From the NCBI GenBank assembly GCA_964551735.1, contig CAZKEF010000004.1:124001-188000 (forward strand): a DNA stretch of 64,000 nucleotides, read 5' to 3'. Source of the DNA: DAOUAT01 sp964551735. Its GTDB lineage: Bacteria; Chloroflexota; Anaerolineae; CG2-30-64-16. The first letter of the stretch is position 1, and every line of letters begins with the position of its first letter. Made by a program: the position numbers and the translations under genes. The notes under the pieces were generated by a model. The model was not told the DNA's origin. It saw nothing but the letters and a program-made list of their open reading frames with translations, and ran no database searches. Positions 8,324 through 16,610 of this stretch are shown here, one piece after another.

Positions 8324-9790
8324 TTATGTCTTGTTCCGTCGGCCCCGCGCTGGGCCGCCCTTGGGGGTGTCCGCTGCGCCTGCGCGCTGCCCTTCACTGC
8401 CGCGGTAGCTAGGTGCAATGATGCCACGTATGGTGCACCGCCGGCTGTCCATCATGCGGCTCGCCAGCCGGGCGTCCAGCTCTTCCAACGTGTTGTAGGT
8501 GGTGATCACGGTAGGCAAGCGGGCGGCGTAGCGGTAGTTCAGTAGTTGAAACAGCTTCTCACGCGCCCAGGGCGTGGCGCTCTCGGTGCCCAGGTCATCC
8601 AGGATCAGCAGCGGCGCGGTTTTCACCTGCTCGAAGACGCGGTCGAGGGTGACGGTGCTGGTCGGGCTGAACGTGGCGCGCAGGTGATCCAGCAGATCAG
8701 GCACAACAACGAACATGGGCGCCGGCCGGCCGGCAGCAACCTGGTAGTTGGCAATGGCTGCGGCCAGGTGCGTCTTGCCGCAGCCGTAGATGCCCTGGAA
8801 CACCAGCCAGCCGGCCGGCTGCTCGGCAAAGGCACGCGCCTGGGCCAGCGCCTGGCGCAGGCTCTCCCGCTGCTCCGGCTCCATGCGCTCGCCGGTCCGC
8901 AGGGAAAAGGTCTCGAAGGCCTGCTCGTTATGCAGCCCCAGCGAGCTGAGGCTCCGACCGCTACGGTCGAAGCCACCACTATCCTGGCCCGCGCGAAAGT
9001 CCGGCGCGGGGATCTCGAACACCTGGCTGAACCCCAGCTCGGCCAATCGCGACGCGATGCGCGGGTCAAGCTCTTCCAGGCGTTGGTTGGTGGTGATCAC
9101 AGTGGGAAGCCGGCTGTTGTAGCGGTAGTTGAGGATCTGGAACAGCTTCTCTTGCGCCCATGGCGTGCTGTGGTGTGCGCCCAGGTCGTCCAGGATCAGC
9201 AAGGGGGTGGTGCGGATCGCTTCCAGCCGCTCATCGAGGCCCGTCTCACTGCTCGGTCCGAAGGCCGCGCGCAGGTGGTCCAATAGGTCGGGCACGACGA
9301 CGAACATGGCCGGCCGGCCCAGGGCGATGGCGTAGTTGGCGATGGCCGCGGCCAGGTGCGTCTTGCCCGCGCCGTAGCCGCCCAACAGCACCAGCCATCC
9401 CTCCGGCGCCTGGGCGAACCGCAGGCAGATCTCGTAAGCCGCGTGCAGGGCGCGGCGGATCGCCTCAGACACCCCTGCGCCATCGGGCAGGAAGGTGTCA
9501 AACGTGAAACGATCCAACGCGCCCAGGTTGCTGACGCTGCGCAGCGACTGCGCGTGCTCGGCTGCCAGCCGCGCCTCGGTGCAGCGGCACGGCGTCACCC
9601 GGTTGAAGTCGGGATGGCCGGGCGGCACGTCGTAGACCAGGAAGCCTTTGCCCTGACAGATGGGGCAGACGTCCGGCGCGGCTGGCGCGCGTAGACTTGC
9701 GGCCACGGATGTGGGGCGCGCGAGCGGGCCAGCCTCGGCCTTACGCCGCGCCAACTCGTCTTTGTCCAGGTAATTTCCAATGCGTTTCAT
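8324..9790 (-). CDS. Helicase-loader-like ATPase with two tandem AAA+ domains
   Basis: 488 residues. A zinc-ribbon-like start (Cys42, Cys45, Cys68, Cys70) precedes two AAA+ modules of the DnaC/DnaI/IstB type. Module 1 has Walker A GGYGAGKT (137-144), Walker B LLILDDLG and DPRIASRL. Module 2 repeats this with GIYGCGKT (333-340), LLILDDLG and DARLASRM. Long stretches are nearly identical between modules (HLAAAIANY, VVVPDLLDHLRA, PTVITT), which points to internal duplication. Loaders of this family place the replicative helicase on DNA. The DnaD-like and DnaB genes upstream support a primosome role. Usual loaders have one AAA+ domain. Confidence 0.85.
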   Translation of the reverse strand: MKRIGNYLDKDELARRKAEAGPLARPTSVAASLRAPAAPDVCPICQGKGFLVYDVPPGHPDFNRVTPCRCTEARLAAEHAQSLRSVSNLGALDRFTFDTFLPDGAGVSEAIRRALHAAYEICLRFAQAPEGWLVLLGGYGAGKTHLAAAIANYAIALGRPAMFVVVPDLLDHLRAAFGPSSETGLDERLEAIRTTPLLILDDLGAHHSTPWAQEKLFQILNYRYNSRLPTVITTNQRLEELDPRIASRLAELGFSQVFEIPAPDFRAGQDSGGFDRSGRSLSSLGLHNEQAFETFSLRTGERMEPEQRESLRQALAQARAFAEQPAGWLVFQGIYGCGKTHLAAAIANYQVAAGRPAPMFVVVPDLLDHLRATFSPTSTVTLDRVFEQVKTAPLLILDDLGTESATPWAREKLFQLLNYRYAARLPTVITTYNTLEELDARLASRMMDSRRCTIRGIIAPSYRGSEGQRAGAADTPKGGPARGRRNKT

Positions 9791-9808
9791 CGGTTCTTCA
9801 CCACTCTA

Positions 9809-9935
9809 TGTCATGCTGAGCGGGTCAACCACACACCATGCAGTGAGAGCCAAGTTCAGCGAAGCATCTCGGCTAGATGCTTCGCTGAACACTTGTCGCA
9901 ACGCGATTTGAGTTGCCAACCTGCTCAGCATGACA
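9809..9935. repeat. Nested palindromic element between loader and dnaD-like genes
   Basis: The outer arms TGTCATGCTGAGCGGGT (9809-9825) and ACCTGCTCAGCATGACA (9919-9935) pair at 16 of 17 positions. Inside them lies a perfect 16-bp stem, GTTCAGCGAAGCATCT (9854-9869) / AGATGCTTCGCTGAAC (9875-9890), with a 5-nt loop. Single arms recur at 328 and 15735. Nothing else is seen in 9791-10009. Confidence 0.85.
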
Positions 9936-10009
9936 GTCGGAAGTTTCTTGCGGGAGCGCATGTCGCGACGCGACATCAAATATCTCGGAATAACAACACA
10001 GCCTCTTGC

Positions 10010-10756
10010 CTATTGACCCGCCAAACCATCCGCATCGCTTGCAGGTGCGCGCACCGCTCCGTACCGCTGCCGCAGCATCTCAACGTCCTGCGCCAAACCC
10101 GATGTAGGACGCTCATCGCCGCGCCCCTCGACGCGCCAGCGCTCCAGGATGCGCAGCACGTAGCGCCAGCTCCGCTTGTTGGCCTTCACCGCCTCGCGAA
10201 ACGCATCCGCGATCCACTCGGCCGGGTAGTGCCGCTCCGCGTCACGCAGCTCGTCGGCGATCATCGGGGTTAGCAGGCCGATGTTTTGCTCGTACAGCAC
10301 AAAGACAGTCGACCGCTCGGCCTGGAGCTGCACGTCCTCGCCCAGGTCGGCCAGCAGATCGAGCTCGCCCGCGGCCAGGCGTTCCAGCACCTCGCGGCCG
10401 TTAGCGCTGTTGACCATGTACCATTCTTCGGCCGCGCCCTCGCGCTGCACCGTGGTGTGCAACACCGCCCCCCGCGCAACCGCCCGCTCCAGTGCATCGC
10501 GCAAAACCGCCTCACCGTTCAGCTTTCGGGTCGCCAATGCGGCCAGCAGCACCCGATCGCGCAGCAGCTCATCCAGGCGAGCATAGCGCAGCTTGCCCCG
10601 CTTCTTGCCGATCAACCAGAACAGGTGCAGGATCACCTTGAGCTCGGCCAAGTTATCCACCAACGGCAGCAGCTCGCTAAAAAACAGGTTCGGCACCGGT
10701 GTCGTCGCCAGCTTGCCGGCCGGAAACCCTGGGAACCCCTGCATCTGCTCACCCAT
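10010..10756 (-). CDS. DnaD-like primosomal protein
   Basis: 248 residues. The C-terminal half carries a DnaD/DnaB_2-type helical segment: NIGLLTPMIADELRDAE, YPAEWIADAFREAVK and SWRYVLRILERW. The N-terminal half (NLFFSELLPLVDNLAELKV) resembles the winged-helix part of DnaD. Family proteins remodel DNA and help load DnaB during initiation or restart. ATG 10756 is preferred because GAGG lies 5 nt upstream; GTG 10762 would add two residues. It sits between dnaB and the AAA+ loader on the same strand, as expected for a primosome operon. Confidence 0.8.
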   Translation of the reverse strand: MGEQMQGFPGFPAGKLATTPVPNLFFSELLPLVDNLAELKVILHLFWLIGKKRGKLRYARLDELLRDRVLLAALATRKLNGEAVLRDALERAVARGAVLHTTVQREGAAEEWYMVNSANGREVLERLAAGELDLLADLGEDVQLQAERSTVFVLYEQNIGLLTPMIADELRDAERHYPAEWIADAFREAVKANKRSWRYVLRILERWRVEGRGDERPTSGLAQDVEMLRQRYGAVRAPASDADGLAGQ

Positions 10757-10763
10757 GATCACC

Positions 10764-10812
10764 TCGTTTCAGCGTTTGCACGTTCCAACGTTTCAACGTT
10801 TCAACGTTCCAA
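10764..10812. repeat. Tandem ACGTTTCA / ACGTTCCA repeat
   Basis: Four to five near-copies of an 8-10 bp unit (GTTTCAACGTTTCAACGTTC) span the gap between dnaB and the DnaD-like gene. The last copy reaches into dnaB and supplies its final residues and the stop codon at 10801-10803. Confidence 0.75.
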
Positions 10813-12144
10813 CGGCTCCCGCACCATCTCCAGGTTCTCGAACTTGGTCAACTCTTTGCGGAAGTAGAGCGGAACGGTATCGGTGGGGCCGTTGCGGTGC
10901 TTGGCAACGATGATGTCGGCGATGTTCTTGCGCTCGCTGGACTCCTTGGCCATGTCCTCGCGGTAGATGAACATGACGATGTCCGCGTCCTGCTCAATCG
11001 ATCCCGATTCGCGCAAGTCCGATAGGATCGGCTTGTGATCGGAGCGCGCTTCCACCGCGCGCGAAAGCTGCGAAAGGGCGATCAGCGGTGCTTCCAGCTC
11101 ACGCGCCAGGCTCTTCAATGCCCGCGAAATGTAGCTGATCTCCTGGACGCGATTCTCATTGCGCCCCTCCCCGCGCATGAGCTGGAGGTAGTCCACGATC
11201 ATCAGGTCCAGACCATGCTCGGCCTGGAGGCGACGGGCCTTCGTGCGCAGCTCCAGGGCCGACATGGCCGGCGTGTCGTCAATGTACAGCATAGTGTTGG
11301 ACAACTCACCGGCCGCGGCCATCAGCATGTCCCACTCGTGATCCGCGATCTCGCCCCGGCGCAGCCGCTGCTGGTCAATGCCGGTCTCCATGGAAAGAAG
11401 GCGCTGCACCAACTGCTCGGCGCTCATTTCCAGGCTGAAGAAGGCGACGACTTTACGGTACTTGCGCGCGGCGTTCAGGGCGAAATTCATGGAAAGGCTG
11501 GTCTTTCCAACCGAAGGCCTGGCCGCCAGGATGATCAGATCCGACTTCTGAAATCCTCCCAGCAGCTTATCCAGCTTCACAAAGCCCGAGGGCACGCCGA
11601 GGATCTCATCCTGATGCCGGTGCAGGAAATCAATGCGATCCACGACGTCGTGCATCACCTCGCGGACTGGCGCGAGGTCACGGCGGACGCGGCGCTCCGA
11701 CACATTGAAAATGATCTGCTCGGCGCGGTCAACCACCTCATTGACATCGTCGGCCTCTTCATAGGCCAGGGTCGCGATCTGGCTGGCCGCAGCGATCAGG
11801 CGGCGCAGCGTGGCCGTGCGCTCGACGATATGGGCGTAGTGCTCGACGTAAACGGCGGAAGGGACGTTGTTGATCAGCGCGGTGATGTAGGCCGCGCCGC
11901 CGACCTCTTGGAGCAGATTGCGCCGCTCAAGCTCATCCACGAGGGTCACGAAATCGGCCGGCTCTCGGCGCTCGTGCAGATCCAGGATAGCCTGGTATAT
12001 CCATGCGTTCTTGTCGCGATAGAAATCATCGGCTGCCAGGAACGAAGCGACCTTGATCACCGCATCGGGGTCAATCAGAAGCGAGCCAAGGACGGCCTCC
12101 TCAGCTTCAGGGTTCGCAGGGGTTGACTTATCAAGCTTATCCAT
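10801..12144 (-). CDS. dnaB: Replicative DNA helicase DnaB
   Basis: 447 residues, complete. The N-terminal domain starts PANPEAEEAVLGSLLIDPDAV. The RecA-like domain contains Walker A ARPSVGKTSL, MIVDYLQLM and LSQLSRAVEARSDHKP, followed by SDLRESGSIEQDAD. It unwinds the replication fork as a hexamer. No intein is present at the usual P-loop site. The stop codon is contributed by a tandem repeat, so the original C-terminus may have been altered by a few residues. Confidence 0.97.
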   Translation of the reverse strand: MDKLDKSTPANPEAEEAVLGSLLIDPDAVIKVASFLAADDFYRDKNAWIYQAILDLHERREPADFVTLVDELERRNLLQEVGGAAYITALINNVPSAVYVEHYAHIVERTATLRRLIAAASQIATLAYEEADDVNEVVDRAEQIIFNVSERRVRRDLAPVREVMHDVVDRIDFLHRHQDEILGVPSGFVKLDKLLGGFQKSDLIILAARPSVGKTSLSMNFALNAARKYRKVVAFFSLEMSAEQLVQRLLSMETGIDQQRLRRGEIADHEWDMLMAAAGELSNTMLYIDDTPAMSALELRTKARRLQAEHGLDLMIVDYLQLMRGEGRNENRVQEISYISRALKSLARELEAPLIALSQLSRAVEARSDHKPILSDLRESGSIEQDADIVMFIYREDMAKESSERKNIADIIVAKHRNGPTDTVPLYFRKELTKFENLEMVREPLER

Positions 12145-12167
12145 GGCCTATCGGCTCGCAAGGGTTA

Positions 12168-12193
12168 GAAGGCCGGCTGGATGGCCGGCCTTC
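12168..12193. terminator. Stem-loop between bfn and dnaB
   Basis: GAAGGCCGGC (12168-12177), a 6-nt loop and GCCGGCCTTC (12184-12193). It is stable but has no clear T run, so termination is possible but not certain. Confidence 0.45.
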
Positions 12194-12251
12194 AGAATAT
12201 CGATAGCGTGAAGTTTTGATGGAGAGAAGACGTGTGCACCATTGCCGGCAC

Positions 12252-12761
12252 TCAGTCGAGCCCGGTCAAGTCCAGTCCTTCCAGAAAATCGCGGAACGCC
12301 TCCGGCGATGCGGCCGTGCCTTCGCTCGCTTCAGGCCCTGCCACCCCGGTATCCAAATCCCGTTCGGGCGTGATCGCGGCTTGCACGAGGACAGACTCGG
12401 CCACGTAAACGGGCACGCCCGCGCGCACCGCGAGGGCGATCGCGTCGCTGGGTCTGGCATCAATCTGAAGGCGCTGTTTGTCGAGGCGCACAGTAATTTC
12501 GGCGTAGAAGGTGTCATTGCGCAAGTCGGTTATGGCTACCTGTTCGATCTCTGCGCCCAGCAGCTCGATAGCCGCCTTAAGCAGGTCATGAGTGAGAGGG
12601 CGCGCCACTTCGACGTTCTGCAGCTGAATCGTAATGGCATCCGCCTCGAATGGCCCGATCCAGATCGGCAGGTAGCGCGTGGTGTCCACGTCTTTCAGCA
12701 CCACGATGCGGTGCTGTGACATCAGGCTTACGCGCACGCTATCAATTGAGACTCGCACCAT
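12252..12761 (-). CDS. Bifunctional nuclease (BFN/DUF151) family protein
   Basis: 169 residues. The BFN domain occupies about residues 1-140: HRIVVLKDVDTTRYLPIWIG, then EADAITIQLQ and DARPSDAIALAVRAGVPVYV. Family members have been described as nucleases acting on RNA and DNA; the role in most bacteria is unclear. The C-terminal 30 residues are acidic and not recognised. GGGAGG 9 nt before ATG 12761 supports the start. Confidence 0.88.
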   Translation of the reverse strand: MVRVSIDSVRVSLMSQHRIVVLKDVDTTRYLPIWIGPFEADAITIQLQNVEVARPLTHDLLKAAIELLGAEIEQVAITDLRNDTFYAEITVRLDKQRLQIDARPSDAIALAVRAGVPVYVAESVLVQAAITPERDLDTGVAGPEASEGTAASPEAFRDFLEGLDLTGLD

Positions 12762-12933
12762 CTTGTCTTGCCTCCCAAGTCAGCCTGACTGTCCAGGTCA
12801 CTGCACCGTCTGGCCACTAAGTGGATTTCGCGATCTGGCACAGCATGATTATACCACGGGGCCGGCAGCGGCGGCAAAACATCGAGGCGTAGGACAATAC
12901 GCAACATGCCCTACATCATCCGCTTGACCTCTC

Positions 12934-12967
12934 ACGGTTGCCAACTCTCCGCAGAGTTGGCAACCGT
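12934..12967. repeat. Perfect 15-bp stem-loop
   Basis: ACGGTTGCCAACTCT (12934-12948), loop CCGC, AGAGTTGGCAACCGT (12953-12967). No T run follows on either strand. It separates bfn from the aminotransferase remnant. The rest of 12762-12933 holds nothing recognisable. Confidence 0.7.
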
Positions 12968-12980
12968 CTCACATCGTTCG

Positions 12981-13304
12981 CTAGATCTCCGCCAACGTAT
13001 CCACCAGCCGATCACACCGCGTCCATCTGCTCGCAGGTAATGCCTAACAGCGGCTGGGTGCAGGTAGTGTGCGCGCTGGTCAGGGCGCCCGCCACCGGCA
13101 CCCTGCGCTTGAAGAGGCCGGCCGCCACCTTATAGCCCACCTCGGCGTCGTGGAGCTGCTGGCCGACGAGCAGGCCTTTGCCCGCGCCACGTTCCGATGA
13201 GCCACCCTCCATCGCTTGCCGGTACGGCCCAGGCCGGTCTGCAGCTCGTCGGCGATCACCATCATGTTCAGCGAGCCCATGATTCTGTCGTGGAATCTTC
13301 GCAC
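12981..13304 (-). pseudogene. Class III aminotransferase remnant
   Basis: Three pieces of a putrescine/ornithine-type class III aminotransferase survive in different frames. VIADELQTGLGRTGKRW (13254-13204) is the segment around the PLP aspartate. After a frame change comes ERGAGKGLLVGQQL to GLFKRRVPVAGALTS. After one more base shift DRLVDTLAEI runs to the TAG at 12981-12983. About 130 central residues, including the PLP lysine, and the whole N-terminal half are missing. It is clearly non-functional. The left part borders a copy of the CCTCGATTCCAGTT repeat at 13306-13319. Confidence 0.8.
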
Positions 13305-13354
13305 ACCTCGATTCCAGTTGTCATGGGCCGTGATGTCAGAGGCGAGAAAGGCCT

Positions 13355-13717
13355 TTACTCGGCCTCACCACCCTCCGGCTCCTCCGGCTTGCGATCGAGT
13401 ATTTGCATCTGTTGGGCATGGAGGCGCGTGGTGCTGCGGGGTTCGCCTTTTTCGTCCTCCCACTTATCGGTGCGCAGCTCACCTTCGACATAAACCAGCC
13501 GGCCTTTACGCAGGTACTGCTGGCAGATCTCACCCAACTTGCCCCAGGCCTCAATGTTGAACCACTCGGTCTCGGTGTGCCGTTCGCCGTCAGCGCCGGT
13601 CCACCCGCGATTGACGGCGACGGTGAAGCGGGTGAACGGTTTCCCCTTGGGCGTGTAGCGCATTTCGGGGTCTTTACCCAAATTGCCGATGATCTGAACC
13701 TTGTTGAGCGATGGCAT
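13355..13717 (-). CDS. ssb: Single-stranded DNA-binding protein
   Basis: 120 residues. An OB fold is evident from NKVQIIGNLGKDPEMRYTP, FTVAVNR, TEWFNIEAWGKLGEICQQYL and KGRLVYVEGELRT. It coats single-stranded DNA during replication and repair. The acidic tail (PEEPEGGEAE) lacks the classical DDDIPF end that recruits partners. ATG 13717 is supported by AGGAGG. It lies near the primosome genes but is separated from them by the aminotransferase remnant. Confidence 0.93.
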   Translation of the reverse strand: MPSLNKVQIIGNLGKDPEMRYTPKGKPFTRFTVAVNRGWTGADGERHTETEWFNIEAWGKLGEICQQYLRKGRLVYVEGELRTDKWEDEKGEPRSTTRLHAQQMQILDRKPEEPEGGEAE

Positions 13718-13886
13718 GGCTTCCTCCTGGCAACAAAAAAGTGGGACCGTTGGGGGAGGAGCCGGTCCTGGGCGGATAAAGGGCCGCGTCACCTGGCGCG
13801 CGGCAGAGGCATGGGGGCAGGACTCACCTGCGGGGTATTATGCCAGCCCTTGCCGCGCGCGTCAAGATCGTGATGTGCCAATGTGC

Positions 13887-13980
13887 CACAATCCGCTGGA
13901 TTGTGGGCGTCCGGCGCAATCCAGCGGATTGCGGTACAGAATTGTGGGCGTCCGGCGCAATCCAGCGGATTACGCTACAG
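13887..13980. repeat. Tandem palindromic repeat (AATCCAGCGGATT family)
   Basis: Two head-to-tail copies of a roughly 41-bp unit (13900-13939 and 13940-13980) each contain GTGGGCGTCCGGCGCAATCC. A partial inverse, AATCCGCTGGATT, precedes them at about 13890. A related copy, CAACCCAGCGGATTGCGC, lies at 38551-38568. The gap 13718-13886 holds no gene. Confidence 0.8.
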
Positions 13981-13988
13981 GCACGTTG

Positions 13989-15671
13989 TCAGCCTAATGG
14001 CAGTTCTTTCGTGATGGTTCCCCCACGCTCGGCCACCGCGCGCAGCGTGACCGTGCCGCCGGGGGCGCCGCGGATCAGCCATTCGGCTTTGCCGCGGTTA
14101 TCGGTGGGCGAATCGCCGAAGGAGACATCCAGCTTGTTGGAGCGGCCCTCCAACTGGCCGATCTCCTGCTTCTGCTTGCCGCCGACCAGGGTCGCGCCCT
14201 CGGGCAGCGTCAGTTCCAGGCGCACCGGCCGGACCGCCTTCATCTTAGTGGCCTGCTTCGATCCGTAGGTGGGCAGGAAGCCGGTGTTCTCCACCACCGC
14301 CAGCAGGTGATACGCGCCCTCGCCCACCGCGGTCAGCTTCACCTCGCGCCAGACGATGCGCGGGGCCAGGGATGCAAACGCGAGCGCGAAATCGGCATGG
14401 GGCGCGATCTCGGCCTCCAACAGCGCGTGGGGCGGATTGCGCCAGGTGTACAGGAAGTCCCAGCCGCCCAGCTCCACTTTGCCGAGCTGCGGGTGGTCGA
14501 ATTCGTACCACGACACCAACCCGCCAGGCGCGACCTGATCTGCATATTCCATGACCTTGTAATCATCCTCAACCGGATGCTTGCGGAACCAGTCCATGAA
14601 CTTCTTTTCTTTGAGCTTGCCCTCCACGCCGGCCGCGGTCGGGAGGTCCCACATCTCCACGGTGAACGCAAAAATGCCTTTGTGCTCGAAGAGCCAGTCA
14701 TCGAACACGCCGGTAATGACCTCTTTCGGGTGGTAGCGGAAGTTGTGGTAAACCGACACGCACGGGTAGCCGGTGAGCGCGGTGCCTCGCTCGCCGATGG
14801 CCTCGAACACCCACAGGTCATCGGTGTCCATCTGCTCGTCGGCCTTGGTGCCGAAGGGGCGCAGGATGGCACGGCTGAACGTGTGGAAGGTCAGCGCGCC
14901 GAAGACGTTGGGATGGCCGGCCATGAACTCGATCACCGCGCGGATCTCCGGCTCGGAGCCGGGGAAGTCGCCCGCACCGCGCTGCTCGCCCTCGGGCCGC
15001 CACGCGCCGGGGAAGTTACGATTGAAGTCAAGGCCCTGGAGCGGTGGAGCCGGCGCGATCATGTGGCCGTCATAATTCTCGATCAGGCCTTCGTCGAAGA
15101 GCCGGTAGTACGTCCCGCCCTCCTCATCGGGCCCGCGCTTCACCAGCAGCCGCGGGTCACGATCCGAAACCTTCCAGTCGCCGGTGGGATCCGCGATGCG
15201 CATCTGCAGGATGCGGCCGTCGCCGTCGAGGTCTTCCGGGTGCAGGCCATCACGCTTTTCGGGGAACGGGTAGGGCCGCGTGCCGGAGCGGATGAACTTC
15301 GGCCTCTCGGCCAGCGCCAACTCCGCGCCGTCGGGGTTGAGCCGCGGCACCACGTAAACCGCGGCCTCATCCAGCACGCGGGTGATCTTGGGGTCGCTCC
15401 CGTAACCCTCGGCCAGCTTCTTGACGAAGCAGAGCGCGGCCATGGACGCGGTCAGCTCGGTGGCGTGGATGTTGGCGTCCACCCAGAAGGCCGGCTTGTC
15501 GGTGTCCGGCCCGGTGGCGGTGTTGGTGAGCACGACGAGCGGGATGGCGCGGCCCTCGTGCGACTTGCCAAGCGCAGTCACTTGCATGATCTGCGGGTGC
15601 TGCGCGGCCAGCCAGGCCAGGCGTTCGGTGAGTTGAGAGTAGGTGTAGTACGTGTTGAAGGTGATGTCCAT
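13989..15671 (-). CDS. M14 family zinc carboxypeptidase
   Basis: 560 residues. Zinc and catalytic residues of the M14 fold are visible: DANIHATEL (His-x-x-Glu), RLNPDGAE, GLDFNRNFP, the His of LTFHTFSRA and the catalytic Glu in FTVEMWD. M14 enzymes remove C-terminal amino acids or cleave cell-wall peptides. No signal peptide is seen at ATG 15671 (ribosome site AAAGGA), so location is uncertain. A C-terminal domain of about 130 residues is beta-rich and probably accessory. Confidence 0.9.
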   Translation of the reverse strand: MDITFNTYYTYSQLTERLAWLAAQHPQIMQVTALGKSHEGRAIPLVVLTNTATGPDTDKPAFWVDANIHATELTASMAALCFVKKLAEGYGSDPKITRVLDEAAVYVVPRLNPDGAELALAERPKFIRSGTRPYPFPEKRDGLHPEDLDGDGRILQMRIADPTGDWKVSDRDPRLLVKRGPDEEGGTYYRLFDEGLIENYDGHMIAPAPPLQGLDFNRNFPGAWRPEGEQRGAGDFPGSEPEIRAVIEFMAGHPNVFGALTFHTFSRAILRPFGTKADEQMDTDDLWVFEAIGERGTALTGYPCVSVYHNFRYHPKEVITGVFDDWLFEHKGIFAFTVEMWDLPTAAGVEGKLKEKKFMDWFRKHPVEDDYKVMEYADQVAPGGLVSWYEFDHPQLGKVELGGWDFLYTWRNPPHALLEAEIAPHADFALAFASLAPRIVWREVKLTAVGEGAYHLLAVVENTGFLPTYGSKQATKMKAVRPVRLELTLPEGATLVGGKQKQEIGQLEGRSNKLDVSFGDSPTDNRGKAEWLIRGAPGGTVTLRAVAERGGTITKELPLG

Positions 15672-15734
15672 GGGGTCCTTTCGGTAGATTGGTAAACTGG
15701 TAGATAAGGAAACCGGGAAACAGGGGCGGCGGGA

Positions 15735-15750
15735 TGTCATGTTGAGCGGA
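15735..15750. repeat. Copy of the TGTCATG(C/T)TGAGCGG repeat
   Basis: TGTCATGTTGAGCGGA, matching 328-344 and 9809-9825. It fills part of the short gap between the carboxypeptidase and the HEAT-like gene. Confidence 0.6.
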
Positions 15751-15797
15751 TTTGCAGCTCAAAATGCGTTACGAAGAATGGGCAGCGAAACAGCTCC

Positions 15798-16319
15798 TTA
15801 CCTTCTTGTCTGTTCCGCGACCCACGCCGCGTCCATCTTGACCAGCCGGTTCTTCTTCAGGTTCTCCCGCATGATCCAGCGGATGTCGGGATCGTCGCTG
15901 GCGAGCCATACCTCCATCAGCGGTTTGCCGGCGTCCGGCAGGGCCGCGACCGCGACGCTCCAGCAGTAGGCCAGGGCGCGCAACAACCGTAGGGGCGTGG
16001 CCTCCGTGCCCGCCCCGTTTGGGGTGACTGCGGCAGACGGGGCGACCACAGGGGGATCGCCCCTACGCGCCATGACCGCGCCCAGCCCCACCACCCCGCA
16101 ACACGCCAGGAAACACCCTGGCGTGTTCTCCGGCGCGACATCCGGTCCCAGCGCGGCCCAGCCGCGGAACTGCGCCTCGTCGCCCAGATCGGCGGCGGCC
16201 GCGGCCAGCTCCAGGCCGCCGCGCGGGCCGGGGAGGTTGGCATGGGCCAGCAGGTACGGTTCCCAATCGGCCGCGGGGAGAGCGATCAGCGCAGCGCGGC
16301 AGGTTTCGATGGATGACAT
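15798..16319 (-). CDS. HEAT-repeat-like hypothetical protein carrying an inserted repeat
   Basis: 173 residues, helix-rich. The C-terminal SDDPDIRWIMRENLKKNRL looks like one HEAT-type helical repeat, so a protein-protein interaction role is possible; no enzyme motif is seen. Residues 85-110 are encoded by a 78-bp palindromic element (15989-16066) whose length is a multiple of three, so the frame is kept. Without it the flanking sequence GAVMAR / LRLLRALAY would form continuous helices. Function unknown. Confidence 0.65.
   Translation of the reverse strand: MSSIETCRAALIALPAADWEPYLLAHANLPGPRGGLELAAAAADLGDEAQFRGWAALGPDVAPENTPGCFLACCGVVGLGAVMARRGDPPVVAPSAAVTPNGAGTEATPLRLLRALAYCWSVAVAALPDAGKPLMEVWLASDDPDIRWIMRENLKKNRLVKMDAAWVAEQTRR
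15989..16066. repeat. GTAGGGGCG...CGCCCCTAC element inside a gene
   Basis: 78 bp bounded by GTAGGGGCG (15989-15997) and CGCCCCTAC (16058-16066). The inner part (GTGCCCGCCCC, GGGGCGACC) is shared with 42549-42605 and partly with 36098-36148. It is inserted in frame in the HEAT-like gene. Confidence 0.75.
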
Positions 16320-16340
16320 AAACCGGACGCCCCTGTGGAC

Positions 16341-16601
16341 TCACGATTGTTCCAGCACCAGCCGCTCCATGACCCACATACGCATGAGCGTTTGGTAACC
16401 TACACCCTTGCGCTGAGCGATCGCCTTGAGGCGATCAATCGCACTGGATTCCAGGCGCAAGGAGATCAGCTTCTTGGCCGGCCGGGCGTCCACAAAAGCC
16501 ATATCTACCGGCGCGGTATCTTCCAGGAACTCAGTGGAATCGTGCGTATCCCAGAAGTCCGCCTCTTCCTGGTCGTTAGCGAATACAGGCAGTTTGGTCA
16601 T
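16341..16601 (-). CDS. brnA: BrnA-type CopG antitoxin
   Basis: 86 residues. The C-terminal half has a ribbon-helix-helix pattern (KKLISLRLESSAIDRLKAIA then GVGYQTLMRMWVMERL), preceded by an acidic toxin-binding part. It follows a BrnT-like gene, which matches the toxin-first order of BrnTA modules. It is expected to neutralise BrnT and repress the shared promoter. Confidence 0.82.
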   Translation of the reverse strand: MTKLPVFANDQEEADFWDTHDSTEFLEDTAPVDMAFVDARPAKKLISLRLESSAIDRLKAIAQRKGVGYQTLMRMWVMERLVLEQS

Positions 16602-16610
16602 TGCGATACC

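Noticed and set aside
10801..12144. Intein in dnaB
   Set aside because: The P-loop and following motifs are continuous and the protein has normal length.
13900..13980. CRISPR array
   Set aside because: Only two units, directly adjacent without variable spacers, and no cas genes. A palindromic tandem repeat explains it.
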